Source: [Anoxybacillus] calidus
GTDB taxonomy: Bacteria; Bacillota; Bacilli; Bacillales; Anoxybacillaceae
Assembly (NCBI RefSeq): GCF_013760845.1
Contig: NZ_JACDUU010000005.1
Location: 62,001-126,000, forward strand
DNA length: 64,000 nt
Direction of reading: 5' to 3'
Shown: positions 31,689 through 41,096 of the stretch, piece by piece
How positions within the stretch are numbered: the stretch's first letter is position 1
Layout: each line of letters begins with the position of its first letter
The notes under the pieces: model-generated
What the model was told of the DNA's origin: nothing
The model's database searches: none
What the model saw: only the letters and a program-made list of their open reading frames with translations
Made by a program: the position numbers and the translations under genes

Positions 31689-32384
31689 ATGTCATTTGCA
31701 AAACAGCTGCGCCAAGCGGCAGATTCCATTTGGGAAGCGAGTTTTCAACACCCGTTTGTAACGGAGTTAGGTAATGGAACGCTTGATTTAAAATGTTTTC
31801 GTTATTACGTTTTGCAAGATTCGTATTATTTAAGTCATTTTGCGAGAGTTCAGGCGTTGGGGGCAGCGAAAGCCGCTGATTTACAGACAACTGACCGTAT
31901 GGCGCATCATGCGCAAAATACGTATCAGGCAGAATTATCTTTACATGAAAACTTCGCGAAAAAGTTAGGGATTACTGAGGAAGAAAAAGCTTCCTTTATT
32001 CCTGCTCCGACCGCATATGCATACACGTCGCATATGTATCGCGCGGCTTATGAAGGACATTTAGGAGATATTATTGCGGCAATTTTGCCGTGCTACTGGC
32101 TTTATTACGAAATTGGTGAACGCTTGAAAGATTGCAAGCCGGAAGAGCCAATCTATCAAGAGTGGATTGCTGCTTACGGTTCTGAATGGTTCCGCAGTTT
32201 AGTGGAAGAACAAATCGTTCGCTTGGACGCCATCGCTGAATTAGTTACAGAAGCAGACAGAAAGCGAATGGAACAACACTTTATCATCAGCAGTCAGTAC
32301 GAATATGCCTTTTGGGAAATGGCTTATCGCCTAGAAACATGGCCAGTTGAAGGAAAGGAGATAGCAGTACATGCAAACGAATAA
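31689..32384 (+). CDS. tenA: TenA thiaminase II / aminopyrimidine aminohydrolase
   Basis: From the ATG at 31689 (GGAGGGAACGCT upstream) the protein has 231 residues. It is an all-helical TenA fold with FRYYVLQDSYYLSHFARVQALG and the nucleophile cysteine in AAILPCYWLYYEIGERL. The C-terminal EYAFWEMAY carries the conserved tyrosine, glutamate and phenylalanine. It releases the pyrimidine HMP from degraded thiamine for salvage. It is the first gene of the riboswitch operon and overlaps ykoE by 14 bp. Confidence 0.94.
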   Translation: MSFAKQLRQAADSIWEASFQHPFVTELGNGTLDLKCFRYYVLQDSYYLSHFARVQALGAAKAADLQTTDRMAHHAQNTYQAELSLHENFAKKLGITEEEKASFIPAPTAYAYTSHMYRAAYEGHLGDIIAAILPCYWLYYEIGERLKDCKPEEPIYQEWIAAYGSEWFRSLVEEQIVRLDAIAELVTEADRKRMEQHFIISSQYEYAFWEMAYRLETWPVEGKEIAVHANE

Positions 32385-32958
32385 AGGATTGAAATTAGCT
32401 GATATTCTAACAACCGTTGTCATTTCGATTGTATTTGGCATTGTCTACAAATTATGGGGGCCGTTTTATTATTCTGTTAAACCTTTTGGTTTGCATATCG
32501 ATCAACTTGTATATGGAATGTGGTTTATCGCGGCCACAGTTGCCTATCTCATTATTCGTAAACCGGGTGTAGCGCTTCTTGCAGAAATCGCAGCTTCTTC
32601 GGGCGAATTTATTATGGGTTCTGAATGGGGACTTGAGGTATTGATTTATGGATTGATACAAGGATTATTTGCAGAGCTTGTGTTTGCTGCATTTCGCTAT
32701 AAGCGTTTTGATGTATTCGTTGTTTCTTTGGCTGCCGCTTCTTCAACCATTGGCTCGCTCATTATGGACCTTTACAAAGGATATATTGAGGAACTGGCTG
32801 TTTGGAATCTTACATTGTTTATTGGTGCCCGTTTCATTGGTGCCATCATCATCTCAGGAATCTTTGCTCATTCTCTTGTAAAAGCATTAGAAAAAACAGG
32901 TGTGACACAAATGGTGCGTCCTGCATCGAAAGAAGATTATGATGCATTGAATCGCTAG
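32371..32958 (+). CDS. ykoE: ECF transporter S component YkoE (thiamine precursor)
   Basis: This 195-residue membrane protein has about five or six helices. The opening KLADILTTVVISIVFGIVYK and GLEVLIYGLIQGLFAELVFAAFRYKRF are YkoE hallmarks. It is the substrate-capture subunit for HMP/thiamine precursors. It works with the ATPase pair YkoD and the transmembrane EcfT YkoC encoded next, a dedicated group I ECF transporter. It starts within tenA, 12 bp before ykoD, consistent with tight coupling. Confidence 0.92.
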   Translation: MQTNKGLKLADILTTVVISIVFGIVYKLWGPFYYSVKPFGLHIDQLVYGMWFIAATVAYLIIRKPGVALLAEIAASSGEFIMGSEWGLEVLIYGLIQGLFAELVFAAFRYKRFDVFVVSLAAASSTIGSLIMDLYKGYIEELAVWNLTLFIGARFIGAIIISGIFAHSLVKALEKTGVTQMVRPASKEDYDALNR

Positions 32959-32969
32959 AAGGTGAATGA

Positions 32970-34424
32970 ATGGAAAAAGTAGCTTTTGTCGAAAAACTAC
33001 GGTTAAAATTTCCCGGCAGAGACACATTATTATTTAAAGATTTATCCGTTTCTTTTCATAAAGGAGAAAGAGTATTGCTGCTAGGACCTTCAGGGTGTGG
33101 GAAATCAACTTTGCTGCAAGTAATGGCAGGGTTGATTCCCCATTCAATTGATATACCGATGAAGGTGGAAAACATTTTAATCCCTAAAAAATGGGGATAT
33201 GTGTTCCAAGATCCTGATACGCAGTTTTGTATGCCGTTTGTCGATGAAGAAATTGCGTTTGTCCTTGAAAATCTAGGAGTGCCCCGAGAGAAGATGAAGG
33301 AACGAATCAATGAACTGTTAGAGCTCGTTGATTTACGACTTCCAAATCCTCATGTGAATATTCAAACATTATCAGGAGGAATGAAGCAGCGGCTTGCCAT
33401 TGCTTCTACATTTGCATTGAATCCCGACGTTTTATTTTTAGATGAACCGACGGCCATGCTTGATGAAGAAGGAACGAAAACCGTTTGGGAAACGATTAAA
33501 CAAATTGCTGACGATAAAACGATTATTATTGTTGAACATAAAATTGAACATGTTCTCGATTTTGTCGAACGCATAATTTTGTTTAATCACGCTGGAGAAA
33601 TTGTTGCAGATGGCGAGGCAGAAACGATTTTTCGAGAATATAAGAATGTGATTCAACAGCAAGGAATTTGGTATCCCGATGTTTGGAACGATTATATAAA
33701 GAACCGTTTACAACGTCCTGCGTTCCATCCACAAACGGAGATTCTTCGCCTGCAAGATTTTAAAGGCTACCGAAATAAAGAAGTGAAAATCCGTATCGAT
33801 GAAGCGGTTATTTATGCGGGAGAGTGGATTGCTGTTACAGGAGAAAATGGAGCTGGAAAAAGCACGTTACTGCATGCCATTATGGGGTTAATTCGTACAG
33901 ATGGAATTTGCACACTATATGGTAAGGCTATTCAGAAAATAAAAAATATAGCAAATCATATCGCCTTTGTGTTTCAAAATCCGGAGTTTCAATTTGTCAC
34001 GAACTCGGTGTATGAAGAAATTGCCTATACGCTTCGTCTGCAAAAAGGAGCAGAACTTGAAATAGAAGACACTGTTACTTCGATGCTAAAAATGTTTCAT
34101 TTAGAAGACCAAAAGCAGCAACACCCGTATCAGCTATCAATGGGGCAAAAGCGTCGATTAAGTGTAGCAGCTTCGATTGTAAATGGACAAAAATTACTGT
34201 TGTTAGATGAGCCGACATTTGGACAAGATGCGAAAAACACATTTGCTTTGTTAGAACTTTTAGAAGAGTACCGCAGACAAGGTTCAACCATTATCATGGT
34301 TACCCATGATGAACATATCGTTGAATATTTTGCGACAAGAAGATGGGAAATTGAAAATGGTTGTTTAATCCGCGATGAGTCACTCATATCTTACCGTTCT
34401 GATAGCACTGTATTGAGTGTTTGA
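32970..34424 (+). CDS. ykoD: ECF transporter double ATPase YkoD
   Basis: The 484-residue protein fuses two ABC ATPase domains. Domain 1 (about 1-245) has Walker A GPSGCGKST, Q-loop FQDPDTQF, signature LSGGMKQR and Walker B VLFLDEPT. Domain 2 (about 255-475) has GENGAGKST, FQNPEFQF, the variant signature LSMGQKRR and LLLLDEPT. It energises uptake of the thiamine precursor bound by YkoE. The LSMGQ signature of domain 2 is a known CbiO-type variant. It is 15 bp before ykoC. Confidence 0.94.
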   Translation: MEKVAFVEKLRLKFPGRDTLLFKDLSVSFHKGERVLLLGPSGCGKSTLLQVMAGLIPHSIDIPMKVENILIPKKWGYVFQDPDTQFCMPFVDEEIAFVLENLGVPREKMKERINELLELVDLRLPNPHVNIQTLSGGMKQRLAIASTFALNPDVLFLDEPTAMLDEEGTKTVWETIKQIADDKTIIIVEHKIEHVLDFVERIILFNHAGEIVADGEAETIFREYKNVIQQQGIWYPDVWNDYIKNRLQRPAFHPQTEILRLQDFKGYRNKEVKIRIDEAVIYAGEWIAVTGENGAGKSTLLHAIMGLIRTDGICTLYGKAIQKIKNIANHIAFVFQNPEFQFVTNSVYEEIAYTLRLQKGAELEIEDTVTSMLKMFHLEDQKQQHPYQLSMGQKRRLSVAASIVNGQKLLLLDEPTFGQDAKNTFALLELLEEYRRQGSTIIMVTHDEHIVEYFATRRWEIENGCLIRDESLISYRSDSTVLSV

Positions 34425-34439
34425 AAGGGGGGAGGAGCG

Positions 34440-35225
34440 GTGAGATTAGATATAAATTATCGTGAAACATGGCTTCACCGAATTAATCCAAGTTTAAAAC
34501 TCATAGTAATGACTATCTTGTTCATCGGTGTTCTGTTTATTCATAACCCGAATGTATTGATGAATTTAACGCTTGGCTTTTTGCTGCTACTGTTTGCGTT
34601 TGCAGGTTATCCATTGAAATATCTCTTATTATTTCTTTTACCGTTTTTGTTTATTTTTGTTTCGACAGCCGTATCAATGATTCTTTTCGGTAACGGTCAA
34701 ACAACATGGTTTCAATGGGGGCTTATTCATATTACCGAAGAAAGCTTTTTTCGCGGATTGCATCTTGGATTCCGCGCATTTATTTTTGCGCTACTTGGCC
34801 TTATCTTTTCGTTAACAACAAGGCCGGTCTACTTATTTTACTCACTCATGCAGCAGCTAAAATTAAAGCCGAAATATGCCTACAGCTTTTTAGCAGGCAT
34901 TCGTCTCATTCCGATTATGCTTGAGGAATTTCAAACGGTGCAAAACGCTTTGAAAGTGAGAGGAGCGGCGGAAAAAAGCAACGTTTTTCAAAAAATAAAA
35001 CGGTACGCCATTCCGCTTCTTTCCCAAAGCATTCGCCGCGCGCAGCGAATCGCGATCGCCATGGAAGCCAAACGTTTTTCCCAGACAGTGAGCAGAACGT
35101 TTTACTATGAAATCGGTTTTAGTAAATATGACGTAGTATTTGCTATCTATATCGTTGTGATTAGCCTGCTGTCCTACTATCTATCTACTATTTATCCGTA
35201 CATTCCGATTACCGATGTACGCTAG
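34440..35225 (+). CDS. ykoC: ECF transporter transmembrane component YkoC
   Basis: This 261-residue EcfT/CbiQ-family protein starts at GTG after GGGGGGAGGAG. About five helices are present. The coupling-helix signature is seen as ALKVRGAAEKSN (ARG-type motif 1) and AMEAKRFS (motif 2), which contact the two ATPase domains. The opening HRINPSLKLIVM is typical of EcfT. It completes the YkoEDC importer. tenI follows closely. Confidence 0.93.
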   Translation: MRLDINYRETWLHRINPSLKLIVMTILFIGVLFIHNPNVLMNLTLGFLLLLFAFAGYPLKYLLLFLLPFLFIFVSTAVSMILFGNGQTTWFQWGLIHITEESFFRGLHLGFRAFIFALLGLIFSLTTRPVYLFYSLMQQLKLKPKYAYSFLAGIRLIPIMLEEFQTVQNALKVRGAAEKSNVFQKIKRYAIPLLSQSIRRAQRIAIAMEAKRFSQTVSRTFYYEIGFSKYDVVFAIYIVVISLLSYYLSTIYPYIPITDVR

Positions 35226-35240
35226 AAAGTGGGGATGTTT

Positions 35241-35870
35241 GTGGGAGAGTTTCATGTCATATCGACGGGGCAGCAGTCAAATGAGCAGTTAATCGAAATC
35301 ATTACACACATTCACTCTTATGTCGATGCCATCCATTTAAGAGAAAAAAAGAAAACAGCAAAAGAGTTGACGGAGCTGCTTTCTGTATTAATAACCAAAG
35401 GAGTGCCGGTAGAAAAATTAATCATCAATGATCGAGTGGATGTAGCGGTTGTATGCGGAGCAGCCGGGGTTCAGCTTGCTTACCATAGTCTAAATGTGAA
35501 AACGGTTAAAGAACACTTTCCTTCATTGCATGTCGGCTGCTCCGTTCATTCATTGGAAGAAGCACAAGAAGCAGAGCGGGACGGAGCGGATTATTGTCTA
35601 TACGGTCATATTTTTTCGACTGATTGTAAGCCGGGGCTTACACCGCGAGGGATTTCTGAGTTGGAGAAAATTATAAAACAAACAAGAATTCCTGTTGTTG
35701 CGATTGGCGGAATCAAGCCGGATAACGTTGAGTATGTGCTGCAGGCAGGAGCAAAGGGAATTGCGGTCATGTCGGGGGTATTTCTCGCCGATAATCCGGT
35801 TGCTGCGGCTCGAACCTATGCAAGCATCCTAAGAAATTGGAGGGGAAAGCATGAATCGCAAAGGCTATGA
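35241..35870 (+). CDS. tenI: Thiazole tautomerase TenI
   Basis: About 209 residues from the GTG at 35241; ATG 35235 and GTG 35229 are alternative starts that crowd the GGGG ribosome site. This TIM-barrel of the ThiE/TenI family has AIHLREKKKTAKEL-like HLREK, INDRVDVAVVCGAAGVQL, VGCSVHSLEEAQEAERDGADY, YGHIFSTDCKPG and PVVAIGGIKPDNV. The GHIF-T-CK pattern and the histidine in it are typical of TenI rather than thiamine-phosphate synthase. It aromatises the thiazole phosphate made by ThiG. It overlaps thiO by 20 bp. Confidence 0.9.
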   Translation: MGEFHVISTGQQSNEQLIEIITHIHSYVDAIHLREKKKTAKELTELLSVLITKGVPVEKLIINDRVDVAVVCGAAGVQLAYHSLNVKTVKEHFPSLHVGCSVHSLEEAQEAERDGADYCLYGHIFSTDCKPGLTPRGISELEKIIKQTRIPVVAIGGIKPDNVEYVLQAGAKGIAVMSGVFLADNPVAAARTYASILRNWRGKHESQRL

Positions 35871-36981
35871 TGTTGCGATTGTCGGCGGCGGAATTATTGG
35901 ATGCTCGATCGCATTTCAATTAGCGAAACGTCACTTAAGTGTAGTTGTAGTAGAAAAAGAGAGAATGGTCAGTCAAGCTTCAAGTGCCGCAGCTGGGATG
36001 CTTGGGGCACAATCGGAATTTGCAAGCGATCATCCGCTCATTCCGTTAGCTTTGAAAAGTCGTGAAATGTTCCCGCAGTTAGCTGATGAGTTGAAAGAAC
36101 TTACAGGTATTGATATCGGTTTAGTGCAAAAAGGGTTACTCAAACTCGCTTTTACTGAGAGCGAAGAGAACGAATTGCAACAACAGTATGAGTTTTGGAA
36201 ACGGTTTGATTCAAATGTGCGTTGGCTAACGATAAACGAACTTCGAGAATTAGAGCAGAATGTCACTGAAGAAGTAGCTGGTGCGATGTATATCCCGAAT
36301 GATGGACAAGTGCGGGCTGATGATTTATCGCTGGCATTTGCTAAAGCGGCTTCCGCTTATGGGGCGGAGCTAAGAGAATATACAGAAGTGATCTCGCTTG
36401 TTACAGAAAATGATAGAGTATGCGGAGTTATAACGAACAGAGGAACAATTGATGCGAATATAGTAATAGTGGCAGCTGGCGCATGGTCTGCTCGGTTGTT
36501 AAAGCAAACAGGGCTGGAACTTCATATGTATCCTGTCAAAGGAGAATGCTTCTCTGTCATTACGGAACAACCGCTGCTTGAAGCCACGGTGTTCGCCAAA
36601 AACGGTTGCTACATCGTTCCAAAAAAAGAAAATCGCCTTTGGATTGGGGCTACGTCTACCCCGAATATGTTCGACAAACAGGCATCTGTCCAAGGCATTT
36701 ATCGTTTGCTTGAACGAGCGCAGCAAATCATGCCAAAGCTTGCGGAAGCAAAATGGGAAAAAGCATGGGCTGGTATTCGTCCGCAAACCGGTGATGGTTT
36801 GCCATATATCGGAGAACATCCATGCTATAGAGGACTATGGGCTGCAACTGGCCACTATCGAAACGGAATTTTGCTTAGTCCCATTACAGGAGTATTGTTA
36901 GCCGAGTTAATCACCGAGGAAAAAGTAGATATTGATATTTCTAGTTTCTCATTGGTTAAAAAAATGACATTTACCACTTAG
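35851..36981 (+). CDS. thiO: Glycine oxidase ThiO
   Basis: This 376-residue FAD protein of the DAO family starts after GGAGGGGAAAGC. The FAD-binding motif VAIVGGGIIGCSIAFQLAKR is at residues 6-25. SQASSAAAGMLGAQSEFA follows, and the C-terminal GIRPQTGDGLPYIGEHP and ATGHYRNGILLSPITG contact flavin and substrate. It oxidises glycine to the imine that ThiG needs for the thiazole ring, the aerobic route. It is coupled to tenI and followed by thiS after 11 bp. Confidence 0.94.
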   Translation: MNRKGYDVAIVGGGIIGCSIAFQLAKRHLSVVVVEKERMVSQASSAAAGMLGAQSEFASDHPLIPLALKSREMFPQLADELKELTGIDIGLVQKGLLKLAFTESEENELQQQYEFWKRFDSNVRWLTINELRELEQNVTEEVAGAMYIPNDGQVRADDLSLAFAKAASAYGAELREYTEVISLVTENDRVCGVITNRGTIDANIVIVAAGAWSARLLKQTGLELHMYPVKGECFSVITEQPLLEATVFAKNGCYIVPKKENRLWIGATSTPNMFDKQASVQGIYRLLERAQQIMPKLAEAKWEKAWAGIRPQTGDGLPYIGEHPCYRGLWAATGHYRNGILLSPITGVLLAELITEEKVDIDISSFSLVKKMTFTT

Positions 36982-36992
36982 GAGGAAGCGCG

Positions 36993-37196
36993 GTGGAGAT
37001 TATTATTAATGGAGACAAGATTCTGCTGCCTGAAAGCGTAAAAACAGTTTCAGACTTACTGTCTCATTTTCAATTAAACAACAAAATTGCGATTGTCGAA
37101 GTGAACTTAAACATTATCAATAAACAGGATTATGAAATAACAACATTATCAAATGGCGATAAAGTAGAAATTGTTCATTTTGTAGGAGGTGGTTGA
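36993..37196 (+). CDS. thiS: Sulfur carrier protein ThiS
   Basis: This 67-residue ubiquitin-like protein starts at GTG after AGGAGG. It ends HFVGGG, giving the C-terminal GG that ThiF adenylates and that carries the thiocarboxylate sulfur to ThiG. The last codons GTA GGA GGT GGT also contain AGGAGGT, so the carrier tail doubles as the ribosome site for thiG, which starts one base after the thiS stop. Confidence 0.95.
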   Translation: MEIIINGDKILLPESVKTVSDLLSHFQLNNKIAIVEVNLNIINKQDYEITTLSNGDKVEIVHFVGGG

Positions 37197-37197
37197 T

Positions 37198-37965
37198 ATG
37201 TTGAAAATTGGTCCTTATGAATTTCAATCAAGGCTGTTATTAGGAACAGGAAAGTATCCGAATTTTGATATTCAAAAAGAAGCGGTAGAAGTGTCAGGGA
37301 CAGAGATTTTGACGTTCGCTGTCCGCCGTATGAACATTTTTGAGCCGAATCAGCCGAATTTTTTAGAGAAGCTGGATTTAAAAAAATATAAACTGCTCCC
37401 TAATACAGCAGGAGCGACAACGGCGGAAGAAGCGGTGCGCATTGCAAGGCTGGCAAAAGCGTCGGGTTTATGTGATATGATTAAAGTCGAAGTGATTGGT
37501 TGTCCGAAAACCTTGCTCCCTGATCCGGTAGAAACATTAAAGGCAGCCGCAATACTATTAGAAGAAGGGTTTATCGTTTTGCCTTATACTTCAGATGATG
37601 TCATTTTAGCCAAACGTCTGCAGGAGCTGGGATGCCACGCTATTATGCCTGGAGCATCTCCAATCGGTTCAGGACAAGGAATTATTAATCCGCTAAATAT
37701 TAGTTTAATTATTGAGCAGGCAACCGTTCCTGTCATTGTTGATGCGGGAATCGGCAGTCCAGCTGATGCTGCTTTGGCAATGGAGTTAGGTGCAGATGGT
37801 GTATTATTAAATACAGCAGTAGCTGGCGCAAAAAACCCGGTGAAAATGGCAAAAGCAATGAAATTAGCCATTGAAGCAGGCCGCCTTGGCTATGAAGCAG
37901 GGCGAATTCCGAAAAAGCGTTACGCGACTGCAAGTAGTCCAATGGAAGGAATGAGTGTTGTTTGA
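37198..37965 (+). CDS. thiG: Thiazole synthase ThiG
   Basis: The protein has 255 residues from the ATG at 37198. It is a TIM-barrel with [43 protein letters not shown] and [16 protein letters not shown], in which the Schiff-base lysine lies in [19 protein letters not shown] and [25 protein letters not shown] bind phosphate. It builds the thiazole phosphate from DXP, ThiS thiocarboxylate and dehydroglycine. It overlaps thiF by 4 bp. Confidence 0.96.
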   Translation: MLKIGPYEFQSRLLLGTGKYPNFDIQKEAVEVSGTEILTFAVRRMNIFEPNQPNFLEKLDLKKYKLLPNTAGATTAEEAVRIARLAKASGLCDMIKVEVIGCPKTLLPDPVETLKAAAILLEEGFIVLPYTSDDVILAKRLQELGCHAIMPGASPIGSGQGIINPLNISLIIEQATVPVIVDAGIGSPADAALAMELGADGVLLNTAVAGAKNPVKMAKAMKLAIEAGRLGYEAGRIPKKRYATASSPMEGMSVV

Positions 37966-38987
37966 CAGACCGTTATTCACGGCAGGAATTGTTTGCACCG
38001 ATTGGCAAAGAGGGACAGAAAAAAATTGCAGCCAAACACGTGCTTATTATTGGTGCAGGAGCGTTAGGGACGGGAAATGCAGAAGCGTTCGTACGAGCAG
38101 GAATTGGCAAAATTACTATTATTGACCGCGATTACGTTGAGTGGAGTAACTTGCAAAGGCAGCAATTGTACAGCGAAGAAGATGCGAAGGAACGTCTACC
38201 TAAGGCGATTGCCGCCAAACAACGTCTTGAACGGATAAACTCAAATGTGGTCATTGAAGCGATTGTCGGTGATGCGACCGCAAGAGAATTACAGTTAATC
38301 ATGGAAGAAAATAAGCCGCATTTAATCATTGACGCTACCGATAACTTTGAGACGAGAATGGTCATTAACGATATTTCACAAAAATATCGGATTCCGTGGA
38401 TTTATGGCGCTTGCGTTGGAAGTTATGGCATTAGTTACGTCATTCTTCCAGGAAAAACACCTTGTTTAAATTGTTTGCTTGAAACGGTGCCACTGGGCGG
38501 TTTAACGTGTGACACGGCGGGAATTATTAGCCCGGCCGTGCAGATGGTCGTTGCCTATCAAGTAACGGAAGCATTGAAAATTCTTGTGGAAGATTGGAAG
38601 TCGCTGCGAAATAAGCTGGTTTCTTTTGATTTATGGAAAAATCAGCATACCGCGATTCGTGTTGATAAAGTAAAAAAAGTGACTTGTCCGTCTTGTGGCG
38701 AAAAACCTACATATCCGTATCTTTCTTATGATCTGCAAACAAAAACAGCGGTGCTTTGCGGCAGAGATTCGGTACAAATCCGCCCTGCTGTCCGACAAGA
38801 CCGCGATTTAGGAGAACTTGCCGAATTGCTTGCGAAACAAGGGATACAAGTCGAGAAAAATCCATATCTTCTCTCGTTTACGGCCGACGGGCACCGTCTT
38901 GTTGTTTTTAAAGACGGACGTGTTTTAGTCCATGGAACAAAGGATATGATCGAAGCGAAGACGTTATATAACCGTTATTTAGGATAA
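37962..38987 (+). CDS. thiF: ThiS adenylyltransferase ThiF
   Basis: This 341-residue protein starts at a TTG overlapping the thiG stop. The E1-like adenylation domain begins [19 protein letters not shown] and has the ATP loop [35 protein letters not shown] and [15 protein letters not shown] possible zinc pair CLNC and CPSC follows. The roughly 90-residue C-terminal extension continues past the usual catalytic domain, as in Bacillus ThiF. It adenylates the ThiS C-terminus. It is the last intact gene of the operon; thiC and thiD are not in the window. Confidence 0.93.
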   Translation: MTDRYSRQELFAPIGKEGQKKIAAKHVLIIGAGALGTGNAEAFVRAGIGKITIIDRDYVEWSNLQRQQLYSEEDAKERLPKAIAAKQRLERINSNVVIEAIVGDATARELQLIMEENKPHLIIDATDNFETRMVINDISQKYRIPWIYGACVGSYGISYVILPGKTPCLNCLLETVPLGGLTCDTAGIISPAVQMVVAYQVTEALKILVEDWKSLRNKLVSFDLWKNQHTAIRVDKVKKVTCPSCGEKPTYPYLSYDLQTKTAVLCGRDSVQIRPAVRQDRDLGELAELLAKQGIQVEKNPYLLSFTADGHRLVVFKDGRVLVHGTKDMIEAKTLYNRYLG

Positions 38988-39063
38988 TGTCGTCCTCGAC
39001 CGCGGAACGATTGTTGAACACGGCACGCATGATGAGTGGATGAAAAAAGAAAGTGAAATATGA
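38983..39063 (+). pseudogene. 3' fragment of an ABC transporter ATPase
   Basis: Overlapping the end of thiF in another frame, 26 codons read [20 protein letters not shown] and a short charged tail, then TGA. This is the typical end of an exporter-type ABC ATPase (xxVLDxGxIVExGTHxEL). A stop codon lies directly before it, so only a decayed tail is left after deletion of the rest. Confidence 0.65.
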
Positions 39064-39110
39064 TCCATGTATCAACTTCAGTATGGACAGAACGATGGCG
39101 GGATAATAAT

Positions 39111-39234
39111 AGGCTGACTCAAAAGTAAAGTGCCAGGCCCACAACACAATGTATAGGACATAATTTAGATAAATAAGCGATATATTGTGCCATACACGTG
39201 AGGTCAGACACTTACGGGTCAGCTTCTTTTTTAG
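39111..39234 (+). repeat. Repeat family A, full copy (A4)
   Basis: The left end AGGCTGACTCAAAAGTAAAG and GTGCCAGGCC mirrors the right end GTGAGGTCAGACACTTACGG and GTCAGCTTCTTTTTT, with inner ACAATGTATAGGACATAA and ATATTGTG. It lies behind thiF and the ABC fragment. Confidence 0.85.
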
Positions 39235-39357
39235 ATCGGCGTGTTCATAAAATATTCACTCCATAGTCAAAAAAATGTACGATTTGTTGCGATTGTACGA
39301 TGAAGCGGTGTGTTACCCTATTAAGGGGATTCTATTCATAACGGAGGGGACGGCAAG

Positions 39358-39441
39358 ATGGAAGAATGGTCTGTTACGTTCAATATCGCTTCCTTGATGA
39401 TCTTATCTTATTTTATCGGCGTGTGTTTATGGGAAACATAA
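39358..39441 (+). CDS. 27-residue putative membrane peptide
   Basis: A frame of 27 codons after GGAGGGGACGGCAAG encodes MEEWSVTFNIASLMILSYFI then GVCLWET. It has a single hydrophobic helix with acidic ends. A hairpin terminator follows 6 bp after the stop, so it has the layout of an expressed mini-gene. The region before it (39241-39340) contains TGTACGAT twice, 18 bp apart. Function unknown; no family recognised. Confidence 0.5.
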   Translation: MEEWSVTFNIASLMILSYFIGVCLWET

Positions 39442-39447
39442 AGAGAT

Positions 39448-39477
39448 ACTGCGGAATTTGATCCGCAGTTTTTTCTT
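39448..39477 (+). terminator. Terminator of the 27-residue gene
   Basis: ACTGCGGA (39448-39455) pairs with TCCGCAGT (39462-39469), followed by TTTTTTCTTT. Confidence 0.8.
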
Positions 39478-39672
39478 TATTAAAACATCATTTCAACGAG
39501 CACCAGAGATATTCTTAAAATAATCTTTCACTTCAAACGGCTGGTAAGAGAGTTATGTAGGAGGCATTCAAATGTAGGGACATTTTCATTTTCTGAAAAA
39601 TTTGCTATCATAATACATATAAATATATTGGATATTAATAATAAAGTAACAATTTGGGAGTGTGAATATTCC

Positions 39673-40938
39673 TTGGGAGAATTGCCTCTGAGCCTGTTTG
39701 GGCTGATTCTTTTTCTTATTATTTTATCTGCTTTCTTTTCCTCCGCGGAAACCGCTTTTTCCTGTGTGAATAAAATTAGGTTAAAAAACTATGTTGAGGA
39801 AAATCGACACGGCAGCAAAAAAGCGTTATACATTACGGAAAATTTGGATACAGCTTTATTAACTGTCCTTGTTGCCAATAACATTGTAAATATCGTAGCC
39901 GTCTCCATTGCTGCTAAAGTTGCAATGGATATATTTGGTGGGAATATGGGGTTATTCCTCAGCATGGTTGGAATGACAACTCTTATTTTAATATTTAGTG
40001 AAATTTTGCCGAAGTCGTTCGCGAAAGAAAATGCAGAATCCCTTTCTCTAAAATACTCGGGGATTGTCTATGTGTTAGTAAAGCTTTTAGCGCCAATTAC
40101 CATTTTCTTTGCGATGTTAAAAACGAAATTTACAACATGGCTTACCCATGGCATTTCCGTTCCTGCTGTTACGGAAGAGGAAATTAAAGTGATGATTGAT
40201 TTAAGCGAGGAAGAGGGAGTCATTGATAATAAAGAAAAAGAGCTTGTACATCGTTCGCTTGATTTTAATGATATTTTAGTTGGCGAGATTTTTACACCGC
40301 GCATTGATATGGTGGCGGTGGAAGTAAATCGGCCAATTGAGGAAATTCGCGACCTTTTTCTTCGAGAAAAATATTCACGTATTCCGGTTTATGAAGATGA
40401 CATTGATAATGTCATTGGGATATTATCAGAGAGCGACTTTTTCAGCCAGCTTATTCAACAAAAAGAAGTCAATATTCGTGAATTGTTAAGACAACCGTTA
40501 TTCGTTGTCGAATCGATGAAGATTTCGGCATTGCTCCCAGAGCTACAAAAGAGCAAAGTGCATATGGCGATTGTCGTCGATGAATTTGGCGGCACATCAG
40601 GCTTAATTACATTAGAAGATATTCTTGAACAAATCGTTGGTGAGATATGGGACGAACATGATGAAGCGGTAAAAACCATTCATAAGATCGATGATTTTCA
40701 ATATGAATTTAACGCAGAACTGCCGCTCGATGAATTTTGCCAAATCATGAAAATTACCGAGCCGGAAAGCTCTTCACATACATTAGGCGGATGGGTATTC
40801 GAAACATTTGCCCGCATTCCAAACGTTGGCGAAAAATTTAATTATGAATCGTTAACGTTAACAGTAAGACAAGTGGAGAACAGACGAATTCGTAAAGTGC
40901 TTGTTCGGATTAATGAGCCAGTCAGTGAAAGCATCTAA
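39673..40938 (+). CDS. CNNM/CorC-family transporter (DUF21-CBS-CorC_HlyC)
   Basis: From the TTG at 39673 (GGGAG 12 bases upstream) the protein has 421 residues. A TTG at 39628 would add 15. The N-terminal DUF21 domain (about 1-185) has three or four helices with SAFFSSAETAFSCVNKIRLK and FSEILPKSFAKENAE. Paired CBS domains follow (about 205-320, FTPRIDMVAVEVN, YSRIPVYEDDIDNVIGIL, VVDEFGGTSGLITLEDILEQIVGEIWDEHD), then a CorC_HlyC domain (about 340-415). Members move Mg2+, Co2+ or Na+. Monocistronic; the 190 bp before the gene hold no other reading frame of note. Confidence 0.88.
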   Translation: MGELPLSLFGLILFLIILSAFFSSAETAFSCVNKIRLKNYVEENRHGSKKALYITENLDTALLTVLVANNIVNIVAVSIAAKVAMDIFGGNMGLFLSMVGMTTLILIFSEILPKSFAKENAESLSLKYSGIVYVLVKLLAPITIFFAMLKTKFTTWLTHGISVPAVTEEEIKVMIDLSEEEGVIDNKEKELVHRSLDFNDILVGEIFTPRIDMVAVEVNRPIEEIRDLFLREKYSRIPVYEDDIDNVIGILSESDFFSQLIQQKEVNIRELLRQPLFVVESMKISALLPELQKSKVHMAIVVDEFGGTSGLITLEDILEQIVGEIWDEHDEAVKTIHKIDDFQYEFNAELPLDEFCQIMKITEPESSSHTLGGWVFETFARIPNVGEKFNYESLTLTVRQVENRRIRKVLVRINEPVSESI

Positions 40939-41096
40939 AGCGTTCTCATGTAAGTCAGACCTCTTGAATAAGTGGAGGGGTCTGATTTATTATTTTCGAC
41001 AGGAAATAAAAATGTTTGACATATATTATAATCTTTTTTACTATGACTATGACATATGTTGTTGTAAAACCAATCGGAATAATGGGGGTTAATAAG

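Noticed and set aside
39558-39578. AGGAGG followed by ATG TAG (start-stop)
   Set aside because: A minimal start-stop frame is visible, but no conserved or regulatory context supports a function and chance is likely.
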